A stretch of 42,644 nt of DNA from NCBI RefSeq assembly GCF_000218485.1, contig NZ_AFPB01000169.1:1-42644 (forward strand). Reading direction: 5' to 3'. Origin of the DNA: Aquimarina agarivorans. GTDB lineage: Bacteria > Bacteroidota > Bacteroidia > Flavobacteriales > Flavobacteriaceae. How positions within the stretch are numbered: the stretch's first letter is position 1; each line of letters opens with the position of its first letter. The translations under genes and the position numbers were made by a program. The notes under the pieces were generated by a model, which searched no databases, was not told the origin of the DNA, and was given only the letters and a program-made list of their open reading frames with translations. Positions 17,152 to 24,687 of this stretch are shown here, piece after piece.

Positions 17152-18189
17152 TTAGAGTTTTGAATTTCTATACAAAGGAAAAAAACTTTGATCATTGCTT
17201 TTGTTTGCATATTGACTTGATAACTCATCGTACACTGATTGATTAACAATATGTTTCCAAACTTTAAAGTCTTTAAAATCTTTTGAAAAAGAAGCTTTAA
17301 AATTAAACAACGAATCTTCAGAGCTACCCAAACCTCCTCCTAAATTAAAGTAAGTATAATTATGCTCTGTTCCCTTTATTCTCATTTCATCTATTAATAA
17401 TCGAATCGGAGTTAGGTTCAAATAATCATTACGAGTCCCTGAAATATGGTATTGTATAATATTATTAGTTTTAACCATCATGGCTGCTGAAATGATCTCA
17501 TTAGTTTCTTTTAAAATTGCAAACAAAACATCAGTTTCAAAATCACTGCTATTTATAAAGCTGTTAAAATAAGCCTCATTAAAATAATACGATTTTTTAG
17601 CCTGTACGCGATCCATGTTTTCATAATACAAATCCCTAAAAGTTTGCATATCCTCCATAGTCCCACCCGACTTAACTAAACATAGTTTTCGAGCTTTATT
17701 AATATACCGCTTAGTTGTTTTTGAAAAAAGAGTACGTTGCTCATCAATATTTTTAGTAATATCAATATTTACAATTTTACTAAGCGTACTAATTTTACCA
17801 ATTTTAGCTATGGCAGTTTCCTGAAAAGGAATGAATGGGTTTAAACGGGAGAAAACAGAAACAATTTTATTTTCATTAAAGTAATGAATTAACTGAGCTA
17901 TAAATTTTGTGTTATCATAATTTTCATCAACATTTTTATGAAGTGTCCCAGCGTAGCCATAGACCGATGTAATATCATAGTATTCTGTATCAAAAATTCT
18001 TCGCATTAAAAAAGGAAGACCTATAATAACACCGTCTTCCTCATATTTAATTAAAATTGGTATGTCCCCTTTGGCTTTTGACAAATGGTGATAATCATAA
18101 GTATGATAAAAATCATATTGTTCCACATCATCCAAAAGTTTTTGCCATTCATTTTTAACCGATATAGTTTTAAATTTTGATGTAGACAT
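17152..18189 (-). CDS. FemAB/GNAT-fold transferase (acetyltransf_6 type), copy 1
   Basis: A 345-residue protein with the double-GNAT organisation of FemAB-like enzymes, which transfer amino acids or acyl groups onto cell-envelope amines. Recognisable parts: SKTTKRYINKARKL (about 155-168), DRVQAKKSYYFNEAYFNSF, ISAAMMVKTNNIIQYHISGT and YTYFNLGGGLGSSEDSLFNF with KASFSKDF after it. These match the Acetyltransf_6 family pattern of a fold ending in a GG(G)xxxxxxxxFKxxF block. It follows a paralogous gene closely and probably acts on an intermediate of the polysaccharide made here. The substrate cannot be read from sequence. Confidence 0.8.
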   Translation of the reverse strand: MSTSKFKTISVKNEWQKLLDDVEQYDFYHTYDYHHLSKAKGDIPILIKYEEDGVIIGLPFLMRRIFDTEYYDITSVYGYAGTLHKNVDENYDNTKFIAQLIHYFNENKIVSVFSRLNPFIPFQETAIAKIGKISTLSKIVNIDITKNIDEQRTLFSKTTKRYINKARKLCLVKSGGTMEDMQTFRDLYYENMDRVQAKKSYYFNEAYFNSFINSSDFETDVLFAILKETNEIISAAMMVKTNNIIQYHISGTRNDYLNLTPIRLLIDEMRIKGTEHNYTYFNLGGGLGSSEDSLFNFKASFSKDFKDFKVWKHIVNQSVYDELSSQYANKSNDQSFFPLYRNSKL

Positions 18190-18243
18190 ATAGCTATTAA
18201 ATCAACTGTTAAATAATAAAATTTGCTTTATTACTTTGCAAAT

Positions 18244-19332
18244 CTAATTATTGATTCGGTAGTAAGGAAAAAATAAGTCAGTTAAAGCAATATCTTTTGT
18301 TTTTGAGTAATTTTCATTGGTAGCGAAGTTAAGTTCATTATATATTTTTGCATCAATGATTTTTCTACCTGTATAAAATATAACTTCTTCATCCTTAGGA
18401 AAAAAAGCTTTTTTACTTTTATACAAACCATCCCCATTCTTTATACCCCCCCCCAGTACATAATATTTTTTCTTATTATTAATTGCCCATTCAATTAATT
18501 TTACGCGTAAAAAATCATTTGGCCTGTAAGAAAAGTAATCTGAGTCAGTTCCGCCTAAAAAAGCATAAATTGTTTCATTATGATGGATATTCAGCTCAAC
18601 CGACGCTGGTATATTATTATAATACGCTATGGCAATAGTAAAATTTGTAGAGTGGGAAAGAATTAAATTTTCAAAATAGGCTTGAGAAAAAAAATACAAA
18701 CTTGCAGCTTTATTTCGCTCCATAGTTTTCGTGTAAATATCATAAAAAATTGCTATAACTTGAGTGGTCAATTGTTCTTTTTCGTAAATTTTAAATTCTA
18801 GCGAATGTTTTGCCGCTTTCCTAAAATTGTTCCGCACTTTTGATAGAAATCCTGACCATTGATCTTCAAAATTTTCACAAAGCTTGCCACGCACATTAAT
18901 TAATGATGCTATTAACAGGCCTGAATAATATTTGTGGTTTTCATTTAAACTAAAGCGAATAAACTCTGAAATTACATTATTTTTCTTGTACCATTCATCA
19001 ACTGCTAACCAAAAATTAATGATTTCTTCATTGATTGTTGAGTTACAAAATAAAGGACCACTATATCCATAAGGACTTGTGACATCAAAAAATGAAGTTA
19101 ATTCTTGTTCAATTTCAATTTGCCTTAATATTAATGGCATTATCACCTTTATATCATTATCTTTTTTGAATAGAAAATAAATTAATTTTTGATTGTCTGT
19201 CAAAAAATAATTCATGTGCGCTATGGAATAATAAACATTATTACCCCATTTCTTTTTTAATAGATCATTATAAAAATCCGCATCACTTTCTGAAACTATT
19301 TCATGAATTGATAATGTATATTTTGGATTCAA
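18244..19332 (-). CDS. FemAB/GNAT-fold transferase, copy 2
   Basis: A 362-residue relative of the following gene, sharing the order RNNFRKAAKHSL, ERNKAASLYFFSQAYFENL, IPASVELNIHHNETIYAFLG and KYYVLGGGIKNGDGLYKSKK with AFFP after it. Overall identity between the two copies looks modest, so the duplication is old or they were recruited separately. The gene is 54 bp from the downstream copy and 55 bp from the sugar transferase gene upstream. The role is inferred as N-acylation or aminoacylation of a sugar or lipid-linked glycan; UDP-amino-sugar transfer is not supported. No signal peptide is visible. Confidence 0.78.
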   Translation of the reverse strand: MNPKYTLSIHEIVSESDADFYNDLLKKKWGNNVYYSIAHMNYFLTDNQKLIYFLFKKDNDIKVIMPLILRQIEIEQELTSFFDVTSPYGYSGPLFCNSTINEEIINFWLAVDEWYKKNNVISEFIRFSLNENHKYYSGLLIASLINVRGKLCENFEDQWSGFLSKVRNNFRKAAKHSLEFKIYEKEQLTTQVIAIFYDIYTKTMERNKAASLYFFSQAYFENLILSHSTNFTIAIAYYNNIPASVELNIHHNETIYAFLGGTDSDYFSYRPNDFLRVKLIEWAINNKKKYYVLGGGIKNGDGLYKSKKAFFPKDEEVIFYTGRKIIDAKIYNELNFATNENYSKTKDIALTDLFFPYYRINN

Positions 19333-19387
19333 ATGAAAAAGAAATTTAATTCAACAATTTTTACAAATACGGAGTTATATGATTGAA

Positions 19388-19993
19388 TCACACATTTCCT
19401 TTCCAGACCTCCATGGTTATGTTTTCATCAGAATTTACACCCTCTTTAATAAATACTTTTTTTACCGTGAGCAGTAAAATTTCAAAATCAAGCAGGAAGC
19501 TTACGTTATCCACATACCAAACATCATATTCAAATTTTTTTGACCAACTGATCGAATTTCTACCTTTTACTTGTGCCCAACCTGTGATTCCTGGTCTTAT
19601 GTTGTGTCTTTTGCTTTGTATGTCATTATACAAGGGCAAATATTCCATTAATAATGGTCGTGGACCAACTAAACTCATGTCACCCTTTAATACATTTACT
19701 AATTGAAGTACTTCATCCAAAGAATACTTTCTGATAAATGCACCTGATTTTGTTACTCTGGATAAATTATGCACTTTTTGATCATCTTTAGAATCGATAT
19801 CAGTCATAGTTTTAAACTTTATGATATTGAAAGGCTTGCCATTTTTACCTGGACGTTGCTGAAAAAAAAAGGGCTTTCCTTTATTTACAAAAAGCAATAC
19901 CATTATTATGATAATAATTACTGGCGAAAGCATTAAAAAACCAATTAATGATAATACAAAATCAGTAATTCTTTTAAAAAAAGGATTATACAT
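19388..19993 (-). CDS. Undecaprenyl-phosphate sugar phosphotransferase (PglC-like), copy 1
   Basis: A monotopic phosphoglycosyl transferase of 201 residues. It moves a sugar-1-phosphate from a UDP-sugar to undecaprenyl phosphate, the first membrane step of glycan assembly. The N-terminal hydrophobic re-entrant helix covers about 8-34. Then come PFFFQQRPGKNGKPFNIIKF with KTMTD, SLDEVLQLVNVLKGDMSLVG with PRPL after it, and PGITGWAQVKGRNS. The Asp-Glu pair in SLDE is the catalytic dyad of the family. The short form without extra membrane helices fits PglC rather than WbaP. A second copy is encoded at 23573-24184. Confidence 0.92.
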   Translation of the reverse strand: MYNPFFKRITDFVLSLIGFLMLSPVIIIIIMVLLFVNKGKPFFFQQRPGKNGKPFNIIKFKTMTDIDSKDDQKVHNLSRVTKSGAFIRKYSLDEVLQLVNVLKGDMSLVGPRPLLMEYLPLYNDIQSKRHNIRPGITGWAQVKGRNSISWSKKFEYDVWYVDNVSFLLDFEILLLTVKKVFIKEGVNSDENITMEVWKGNV

Positions 19994-20106
19994 ATTGCGA
20001 AAAGTAGTTTTTTTTCATTGAATATAAAAAAGCAATTACACCAAAAAAATTTAATCTAAAATACATAAAAACAGATAAACGAACACAAATACTCGTTATA
20101 ATAAAA

Positions 20107-20346
20107 CTATAATTCTGATTCAATTATTTTAACAAGATCACCTACACTATTCATGTTCATTAAATCCATTAATTTAAACTTAATATTTAAATTATTTTCT
20201 ATTTCCGAAATAATCATCATGTGTGTTACTGACTCCCAACCATCAACATCATGAGCTGTCGTAGTTTCAGATAATTGAAAATTATCGTGTCCCAAAACTG
20301 TTTTTAATGCGTTTTCAATTTTTTTAAAAATGTCTTCTTTATTCAT
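20107..20346 (-). CDS. Acyl carrier protein
   Basis: A 79-residue carrier protein. The predicted phosphopantetheine attachment Ser is about residue 39, in DVDGWESVTHM; the DSL motif of fatty-acid ACP is replaced by WES, as in dedicated carrier proteins of sugar-acylation and D-alanine-type systems. Helices with ISEIENNLNIKFKLMDLMNM follow. Its gene lies 2 bp from the end of the adenylating-ligase gene, so the pair is almost certainly a ligase and its carrier. Confidence 0.9.
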   Translation of the reverse strand: MNKEDIFKKIENALKTVLGHDNFQLSETTTAHDVDGWESVTHMMIISEIENNLNIKFKLMDLMNMNSVGDLVKIIESEL

Positions 20347-20348
20347 AT

Positions 20349-21845
20349 TTAATTTATATCAAAATGTGTTTTCAATTTTTTCCGATCAATTTTACCATTA
20401 ATACTATGTGGAAATTCTTTTACAAAGGCTAAATGACTTGGTATCATGTAATCTGGTATTTTAGTCTTCATATATTCTAAAACAGCGCTAAAATCGAATT
20501 TGTCGGATTCAATAGCAAGTCCTAATTCAGCGTTTCCTAACTTATTTTTTAAATCTAAAGCAACCATGTTTACTTTTTTTTCGCATTTGCTTTTAGCATG
20601 ATACTCTATTTCGGCTAGCTCTACACGATAACCTCTTATTTTTACCTGAAAATCAGATCGTCCAACGTATAAAAAATCCCCTTCTTCATCCTTAAAAACA
20701 AGATCTCCCGTTTTATAGAAACGTAGTTTTTTTTCATTATACGCTTTAAAAAAAAAGCTTTGCTTGTTTTTTGTTGGATTTTTCCAATACCCTGGAGTGA
20801 CTTGCCCCCCTCCTAAACATAATTCTCCAGTAACTCCAGTTGGAACTTCCTGATTATTTTCGTCTACAACTATATATTGAGTACCTGCCTGAGGTTTCCC
20901 TATCGCGATGATACCGTTATGGTTTTTAGTGTTTGTATCTTTGTGATATGGGTAAAAGCCACTATATACAGTATATTCAGTTGGACCGTAATAATTAAAA
21001 ATTTTGCAATTTGGCAAACATTCACTCCATTCTTTGGCGATATCGGCATGCAATGCTCCGCCACCAAAGCTACAATACCTAACATCGGGAGCATTAATTT
21101 CACTAAAATATGGCCTTAAATAATTGATTATTGAAGGAACCATAGTTAAAACAGTTAGCTTTTGTTCTTTAATTAACTTATATACGTAAAAATATTTAAT
21201 GGCATCCTTAGCAATTGTATAAATACACGATCCTGCTAACAAGGGAAATAAATATGTAACTACTGAAAAATCAAATGTCAGTTCAAACATTTGTAAACAT
21301 TTGTCTGAAGCTACTAAATTGAAATCGGGTTCTTTATCAATAGCATTCACAAGTATATTTACGTTACTAAAACTTATAGGTACCCCCTTTGGCAAACCTG
21401 TGGTTCCTGAGGTGAACAATATATAAGCCAAGTCATTTTCTTTTATGTTTTTTAAAGATAAATCCTCATTATACGATGCAATAGTTGATGAATGTATTAC
21501 TCTATAATTAGAAAAAACAGTAGTTTCAGAGGAGTCTATTATATGTTTAATATCCGTAAGTTCAAAAATTTTTTGATTGCGTATTTTTGGTAAATCAGGG
21601 TTTACGGGTACGTAAGTTTTACCTTCAAACCATAATGCTAAAATAGCTGCATAAGTTTGCAAATCATTATTGGTTACCAAACCAACCATTTTTTCTTTTT
21701 CATCAATAGTTTGCTGTATGGCAAAACGGATAGCATTAATTAAATCTGAGAATTCTTGATAGGTATAAAAAGTTTCTTCAATATAAAAAGCATTTAATGC
21801 TGCATTTGTATGTATTGATTGATGTAGTTTTTTTACGAATTCCAT
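20349..21845 (-). CDS. Amino-acid-type adenylating ligase (NRPS A-domain / DltA-like)
   Basis: An AMP-forming ligase of 498 residues expected to activate a carboxylate with ATP and load it onto the adjacent carrier protein. Motifs in order: LFTSGTTGLPKGVPISFSN (A3, about 143-161), FDFSV (A4, about 191-195), NYYGPTEYTVYSGF (A5), YKTGDLVF (A7), GRSDFQVKIRGYRVELAEIE (A8) and NGKIDRKKL (A10, C-terminal catalytic Lys). The Asp in FDFSV corresponds to the residue that binds the alpha-amino group in amino-acid-activating A-domains and DltA. An amino acid is therefore a likelier substrate than a plain fatty acid. There is no condensation or thioesterase domain. The specific amino acid is not resolvable here. 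Confidence 0.87.
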   Translation of the reverse strand: MEFVKKLHQSIHTNAALNAFYIEETFYTYQEFSDLINAIRFAIQQTIDEKEKMVGLVTNNDLQTYAAILALWFEGKTYVPVNPDLPKIRNQKIFELTDIKHIIDSSETTVFSNYRVIHSSTIASYNEDLSLKNIKENDLAYILFTSGTTGLPKGVPISFSNVNILVNAIDKEPDFNLVASDKCLQMFELTFDFSVVTYLFPLLAGSCIYTIAKDAIKYFYVYKLIKEQKLTVLTMVPSIINYLRPYFSEINAPDVRYCSFGGGALHADIAKEWSECLPNCKIFNYYGPTEYTVYSGFYPYHKDTNTKNHNGIIAIGKPQAGTQYIVVDENNQEVPTGVTGELCLGGGQVTPGYWKNPTKNKQSFFFKAYNEKKLRFYKTGDLVFKDEEGDFLYVGRSDFQVKIRGYRVELAEIEYHAKSKCEKKVNMVALDLKNKLGNAELGLAIESDKFDFSAVLEYMKTKIPDYMIPSHLAFVKEFPHSINGKIDRKKLKTHFDIN

Positions 21846-21854
21846 GAGTTTTGA

Positions 21855-22949
21855 TTAATAAAAGTGTCCATCTCTATTGTAAATTTTTAAATGATCAGTT
21901 CCAAATGAAATTGATTCATGAGCTAGCGCCTTTTTTTCAATTTTATAAGTAAATACCGACTTGTAGCGATTTGTTATCGTATTTGATAATTCAGTATCAT
22001 CAGTAAAAATAAAATTCATTCCTGACTGTAAAAAATGTTCCATAAGTACATCAACACAAATGTCATAATTGCTATTTTCATTCACTAAAAAATATTTGAC
22101 ATTAAATTCTTTGTGATTTACAATATAGGACAAAAAGCAAATCACTTTTTCATTATAAATAACTTTTACATTATGTATACGAATATTTTGACCAATGCCT
22201 ACTTGCAAGGAGCGCTTAGGATATTTTGATGAAACAGGAGTTTGGGTATATTGTGCATTATCCAATTGCCAATTCACATATTCCTCAGTTTTATAAATCA
22301 AATCATTTGTGCAAAGGGGTGCTATAAACTCCCACGTTTGCCGGTCAAGTTTATTTAAATAATGGTATGTAATGTTTGCTGTTCTTGATTTTACCTTTAG
22401 GTTATTAATTTTTTTTACCACAGTACCCACAAATTTATCGGCTGTTTGTAAAATAAATTTATAATGTTTCAAAAATGAAAATCGACTCAATAAAATATTG
22501 GCATCTAAACTAAAAAAAATGGTATGCCGTAACCTAGCTTCTATTAAATTGAAAGGTTGTTTTGCATAAAATTCATTGACACCTTCAGCATAAGACTTTA
22601 CAACCACTTTTTTATTTGCCAAATTTAAAGCTTCATTAAAAATATAGGTTCCTAATACGGTATTTTTGTAAGCATCACTCACCCACCATAAAAGTTCCCA
22701 GTATGCTTTTTCTATTTTACCTCCAAAGTTAAATAAGTCAGGAAACATATAAATAAAAGCCACCATTTGATCGCCTTCAAACCCAAATACACCGCAATAA
22801 TCATCTTCTTCAATTCTTAAATTTGACAACAACCAAATAGCTTTACTTTTAGGAATAGGAACATTTTCCCTATCCCAATAGGTGTTTTTTTCAACAGCTA
22901 TTCTTAGTGCTGCTTTTGTTACAGGAATGATTCGTAAATCGTTACTCAT
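21855..22949 (-). CDS. GNAT-related protein of the polysaccharide locus
   Basis: A 364-residue protein. The N-terminal 160 residues resemble a GNAT acyltransferase: DYCGVFGFEGDQMVAFIYMF, KIEKAYWELLWWVSDAYKNT, GTYIFNEALNLA and VKSYAEGVNEFYAKQ. The C-terminal half is a second, weaker GNAT-like or lid region (YKTEEYVNWQLDNA, VKYFLVNENSNYDICVDVLM). It has no signal peptide. It lies 9 bp upstream of the ligase gene and is likely a transferase for the ACP-bound group or for a free acyl-CoA. Which of the three transferase-like proteins in the locus uses the carrier is unknown. Confidence 0.65.
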   Translation of the reverse strand: MSNDLRIIPVTKAALRIAVEKNTYWDRENVPIPKSKAIWLLSNLRIEEDDYCGVFGFEGDQMVAFIYMFPDLFNFGGKIEKAYWELLWWVSDAYKNTVLGTYIFNEALNLANKKVVVKSYAEGVNEFYAKQPFNLIEARLRHTIFFSLDANILLSRFSFLKHYKFILQTADKFVGTVVKKINNLKVKSRTANITYHYLNKLDRQTWEFIAPLCTNDLIYKTEEYVNWQLDNAQYTQTPVSSKYPKRSLQVGIGQNIRIHNVKVIYNEKVICFLSYIVNHKEFNVKYFLVNENSNYDICVDVLMEHFLQSGMNFIFTDDTELSNTITNRYKSVFTYKIEKKALAHESISFGTDHLKIYNRDGHFY

Positions 22950-22983
22950 TGGATATTATGTAGTACAAATTTTAAAATTACTT

Positions 22984-23592
22984 TTAATTGATCGATAAAA
23001 AATATTGCTTTTCAATAATTTTAATAGTTTTTGCAACTAAATTTTTTCCGTGTTCGGCAAATTTTGGATACAAACTATCAAAATTATCGTTCTTTTTTAT
23101 TTTAATAGCTTTTTGGGCTAAAATTATACCTTCGTCTAATTTATCATCAATGATATGTGTCGTAATGCCTGTAATTTTAACGCCGTAAGCTAATGCATCT
23201 TGTATGGCGGTTTTAGTGCCTAAAAAACTTGGAAAAAGCGATGGATGAATATTTAAAATTCTATTCGGAAAAGCATTAAGCATTTCTTGCTTTATTACAT
23301 ATTTGTAATTTAGCATAAACACGAAATCAATTTTTTTGCTCTGAAGTATTGCTGTAAGTTCTTTTTGATATTCAAGTAAATTAGAAAAATCATTTTTGAT
23401 CAACTTAATCGTTTCAATACCTAATTCTGTAGCACGATCGGCCGCACCACACGGATCTGATTCATAAACTACTAATGAAATAGCACTTTTTTTAAACACT
23501 CCTTTACTGTAAAAATCTAACGTATCTTTTGCATTACGCCCCCAGCCTGTTACCAAAATGGCCCAGTTGATTTTATTTTTTTCTGTACGCAT
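22984..23592 (-). CDS. Formyltransferase-family protein (PurN/ArnA-like fold)
   Basis: A 202-residue single-domain formyltransferase using N10-formyl-tetrahydrofolate. The core reads NRILNIHPSLFPSFLGTK, giving the catalytic Asn and His, then GITTHIIDDKLDEGIILAQK with the catalytic Asp. Length and motif order match PurN-like domains rather than full Met-tRNA formyltransferase, which has an extra C-terminal domain. In this sugar locus, the likeliest role is N-formylation of the amino sugar made by the aminotransferase, as seen for formylated 4-amino sugars in O-antigens. The gene overlaps the upstream sugar transferase by 20 bases, indicating translational coupling. Confidence 0.87.
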   Translation of the reverse strand: MRTEKNKINWAILVTGWGRNAKDTLDFYSKGVFKKSAISLVVYESDPCGAADRATELGIETIKLIKNDFSNLLEYQKELTAILQSKKIDFVFMLNYKYVIKQEMLNAFPNRILNIHPSLFPSFLGTKTAIQDALAYGVKITGITTHIIDDKLDEGIILAQKAIKIKKNDNFDSLYPKFAEHGKNLVAKTIKIIEKQYFLSIN

Positions 23593-24184
23593 CCAAATCT
23601 TGTAATGTTGAACTTGGGTCTATTACTATATCCTTTGACGATAATACATTGACAATTGTTTTAAAAATAATTTTTATATCCATGAGCATGGATAAATTTT
23701 CAACGTAAAATACATCCTTTGCCAATCGTTGTTCCCAGTGTAACAAATTTCTACCTGAAACCTGAGCCAAACCTGTTATTCCGGGTCTTACCGTATGTCT
23801 TTTCTTTTCTACAGCAGTATAATAGGGCAAATACCTTGTTAACAATGGTCTTGGTCCAATAAAACTCATTTCTCCTTTTAATACATTGATTAACTGGGGT
23901 ATTTCATCCAATGATGTTTTTCTGATAATGCTTCCCATTTTAGTCAGTCGCTCACCATCAGGCAATAAATTACCATTGGCATCTTTAAAATCATTCATTG
24001 TTTTAAATTTAATAATTTTAAAAATGCGTTCATTTTTACCTGGTCTTTTTTGAACAAAAAATGGAGTTCCCTTATTGGTAATAAACAAAAAAACTGCAAC
24101 CAGCATAAACACCGGAGAAATGAATACTAATAGTAATAGTGCTCCAAAAAAATCTAAACTCCGTTTTACAACAAATTTGTACAT
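23573..24184 (-). CDS. Undecaprenyl-phosphate sugar phosphotransferase (PglC-like), copy 2
   Basis: A 203-residue monotopic phosphoglycosyl transferase, the first gene of the polysaccharide locus. Recognisable parts: hydrophobic N-terminal helix about 10-33; FVQKRPGKNERIFKIIKFKT with M after it; TSLDEIPQLINVLKGEMSFI with GPRPLL after it; PGITGLAQVSGRN. It is clearly related to the copy at 19388-19993. Two initiating transferases in one cluster suggest either two lipid-linked products or one enzyme active on a modified nucleotide sugar. It overlaps the formyltransferase gene by 20 bases. Confidence 0.92.
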   Translation of the reverse strand: MYKFVVKRSLDFFGALLLLVFISPVFMLVAVFLFITNKGTPFFVQKRPGKNERIFKIIKFKTMNDFKDANGNLLPDGERLTKMGSIIRKTSLDEIPQLINVLKGEMSFIGPRPLLTRYLPYYTAVEKKRHTVRPGITGLAQVSGRNLLHWEQRLAKDVFYVENLSMLMDIKIIFKTIVNVLSSKDIVIDPSSTLQDLDAYRKK

Positions 24185-24687
24185 TAACTCTTTTAAAATA
24201 ATTCTTACATCAATTATGAGTAAGTATTTAATTTAGAATGGCAATATATGTGGTTAAAAATTAATTCTTACAAAAAAAAGAAAGAAAATACATTTCAAGG
24301 TTGCGTATGTTTATTTCTGAACACAGTATTTACGTAGAAATATGAGCGCTAAAAAAATGATAAAATTGATTACAATATAACTAAGACTTACATAATTTTA
24401 ATGTAAAAATTTGTTTTTAAATTATTTAAAAAACTTTTAATTGTTGCAATCTAGAGTTAGTTTTATATTCATTTCAATAAATTATTTAGATCATTTTAGT
24501 GTCAAATACGCATGAGAGTTATTTTGTGCTTGAAAAACTTGATTTTATAAACAAAAACAATCTTTACTATTTTAATAAATCAATAAAAGCCGCATGAAAT
24601 TTCTTCCAAGCGGCTCTTCTCTTTAATAGCAATTCTTTATTTCTTAATATTTTTTGCTTAGTAGAATATAAAATTCTTGAAGTCAGA
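24185..24687. other. Intergenic region upstream of the polysaccharide locus
   Basis: About 500 bp of AT-rich DNA between two minus-strand genes. It contains the terminator of the BspA-like gene at 24588-24615 and presumably the promoter of the polysaccharide operon. No ORF or other repeat was seen. Confidence 0.45.
24588..24615 (-). terminator. Terminator of the BspA-like surface protein gene
   Basis: Stem AGCCGC (24588-24593) with GCGGCT (24610-24615). Read on the minus strand the stem is followed by a TTTTATTG tract. It lies 72 bp past the stop of the gene at 24688. Confidence 0.6.

Noticed and set aside
17046..17246. Plus-strand 66-codon frame in the large gap of the polysaccharide locus
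   Set aside because: Nearly half of it overlaps the 3' end of a well-supported minus-strand gene, and its composition resembles translated non-coding AT-rich DNA.
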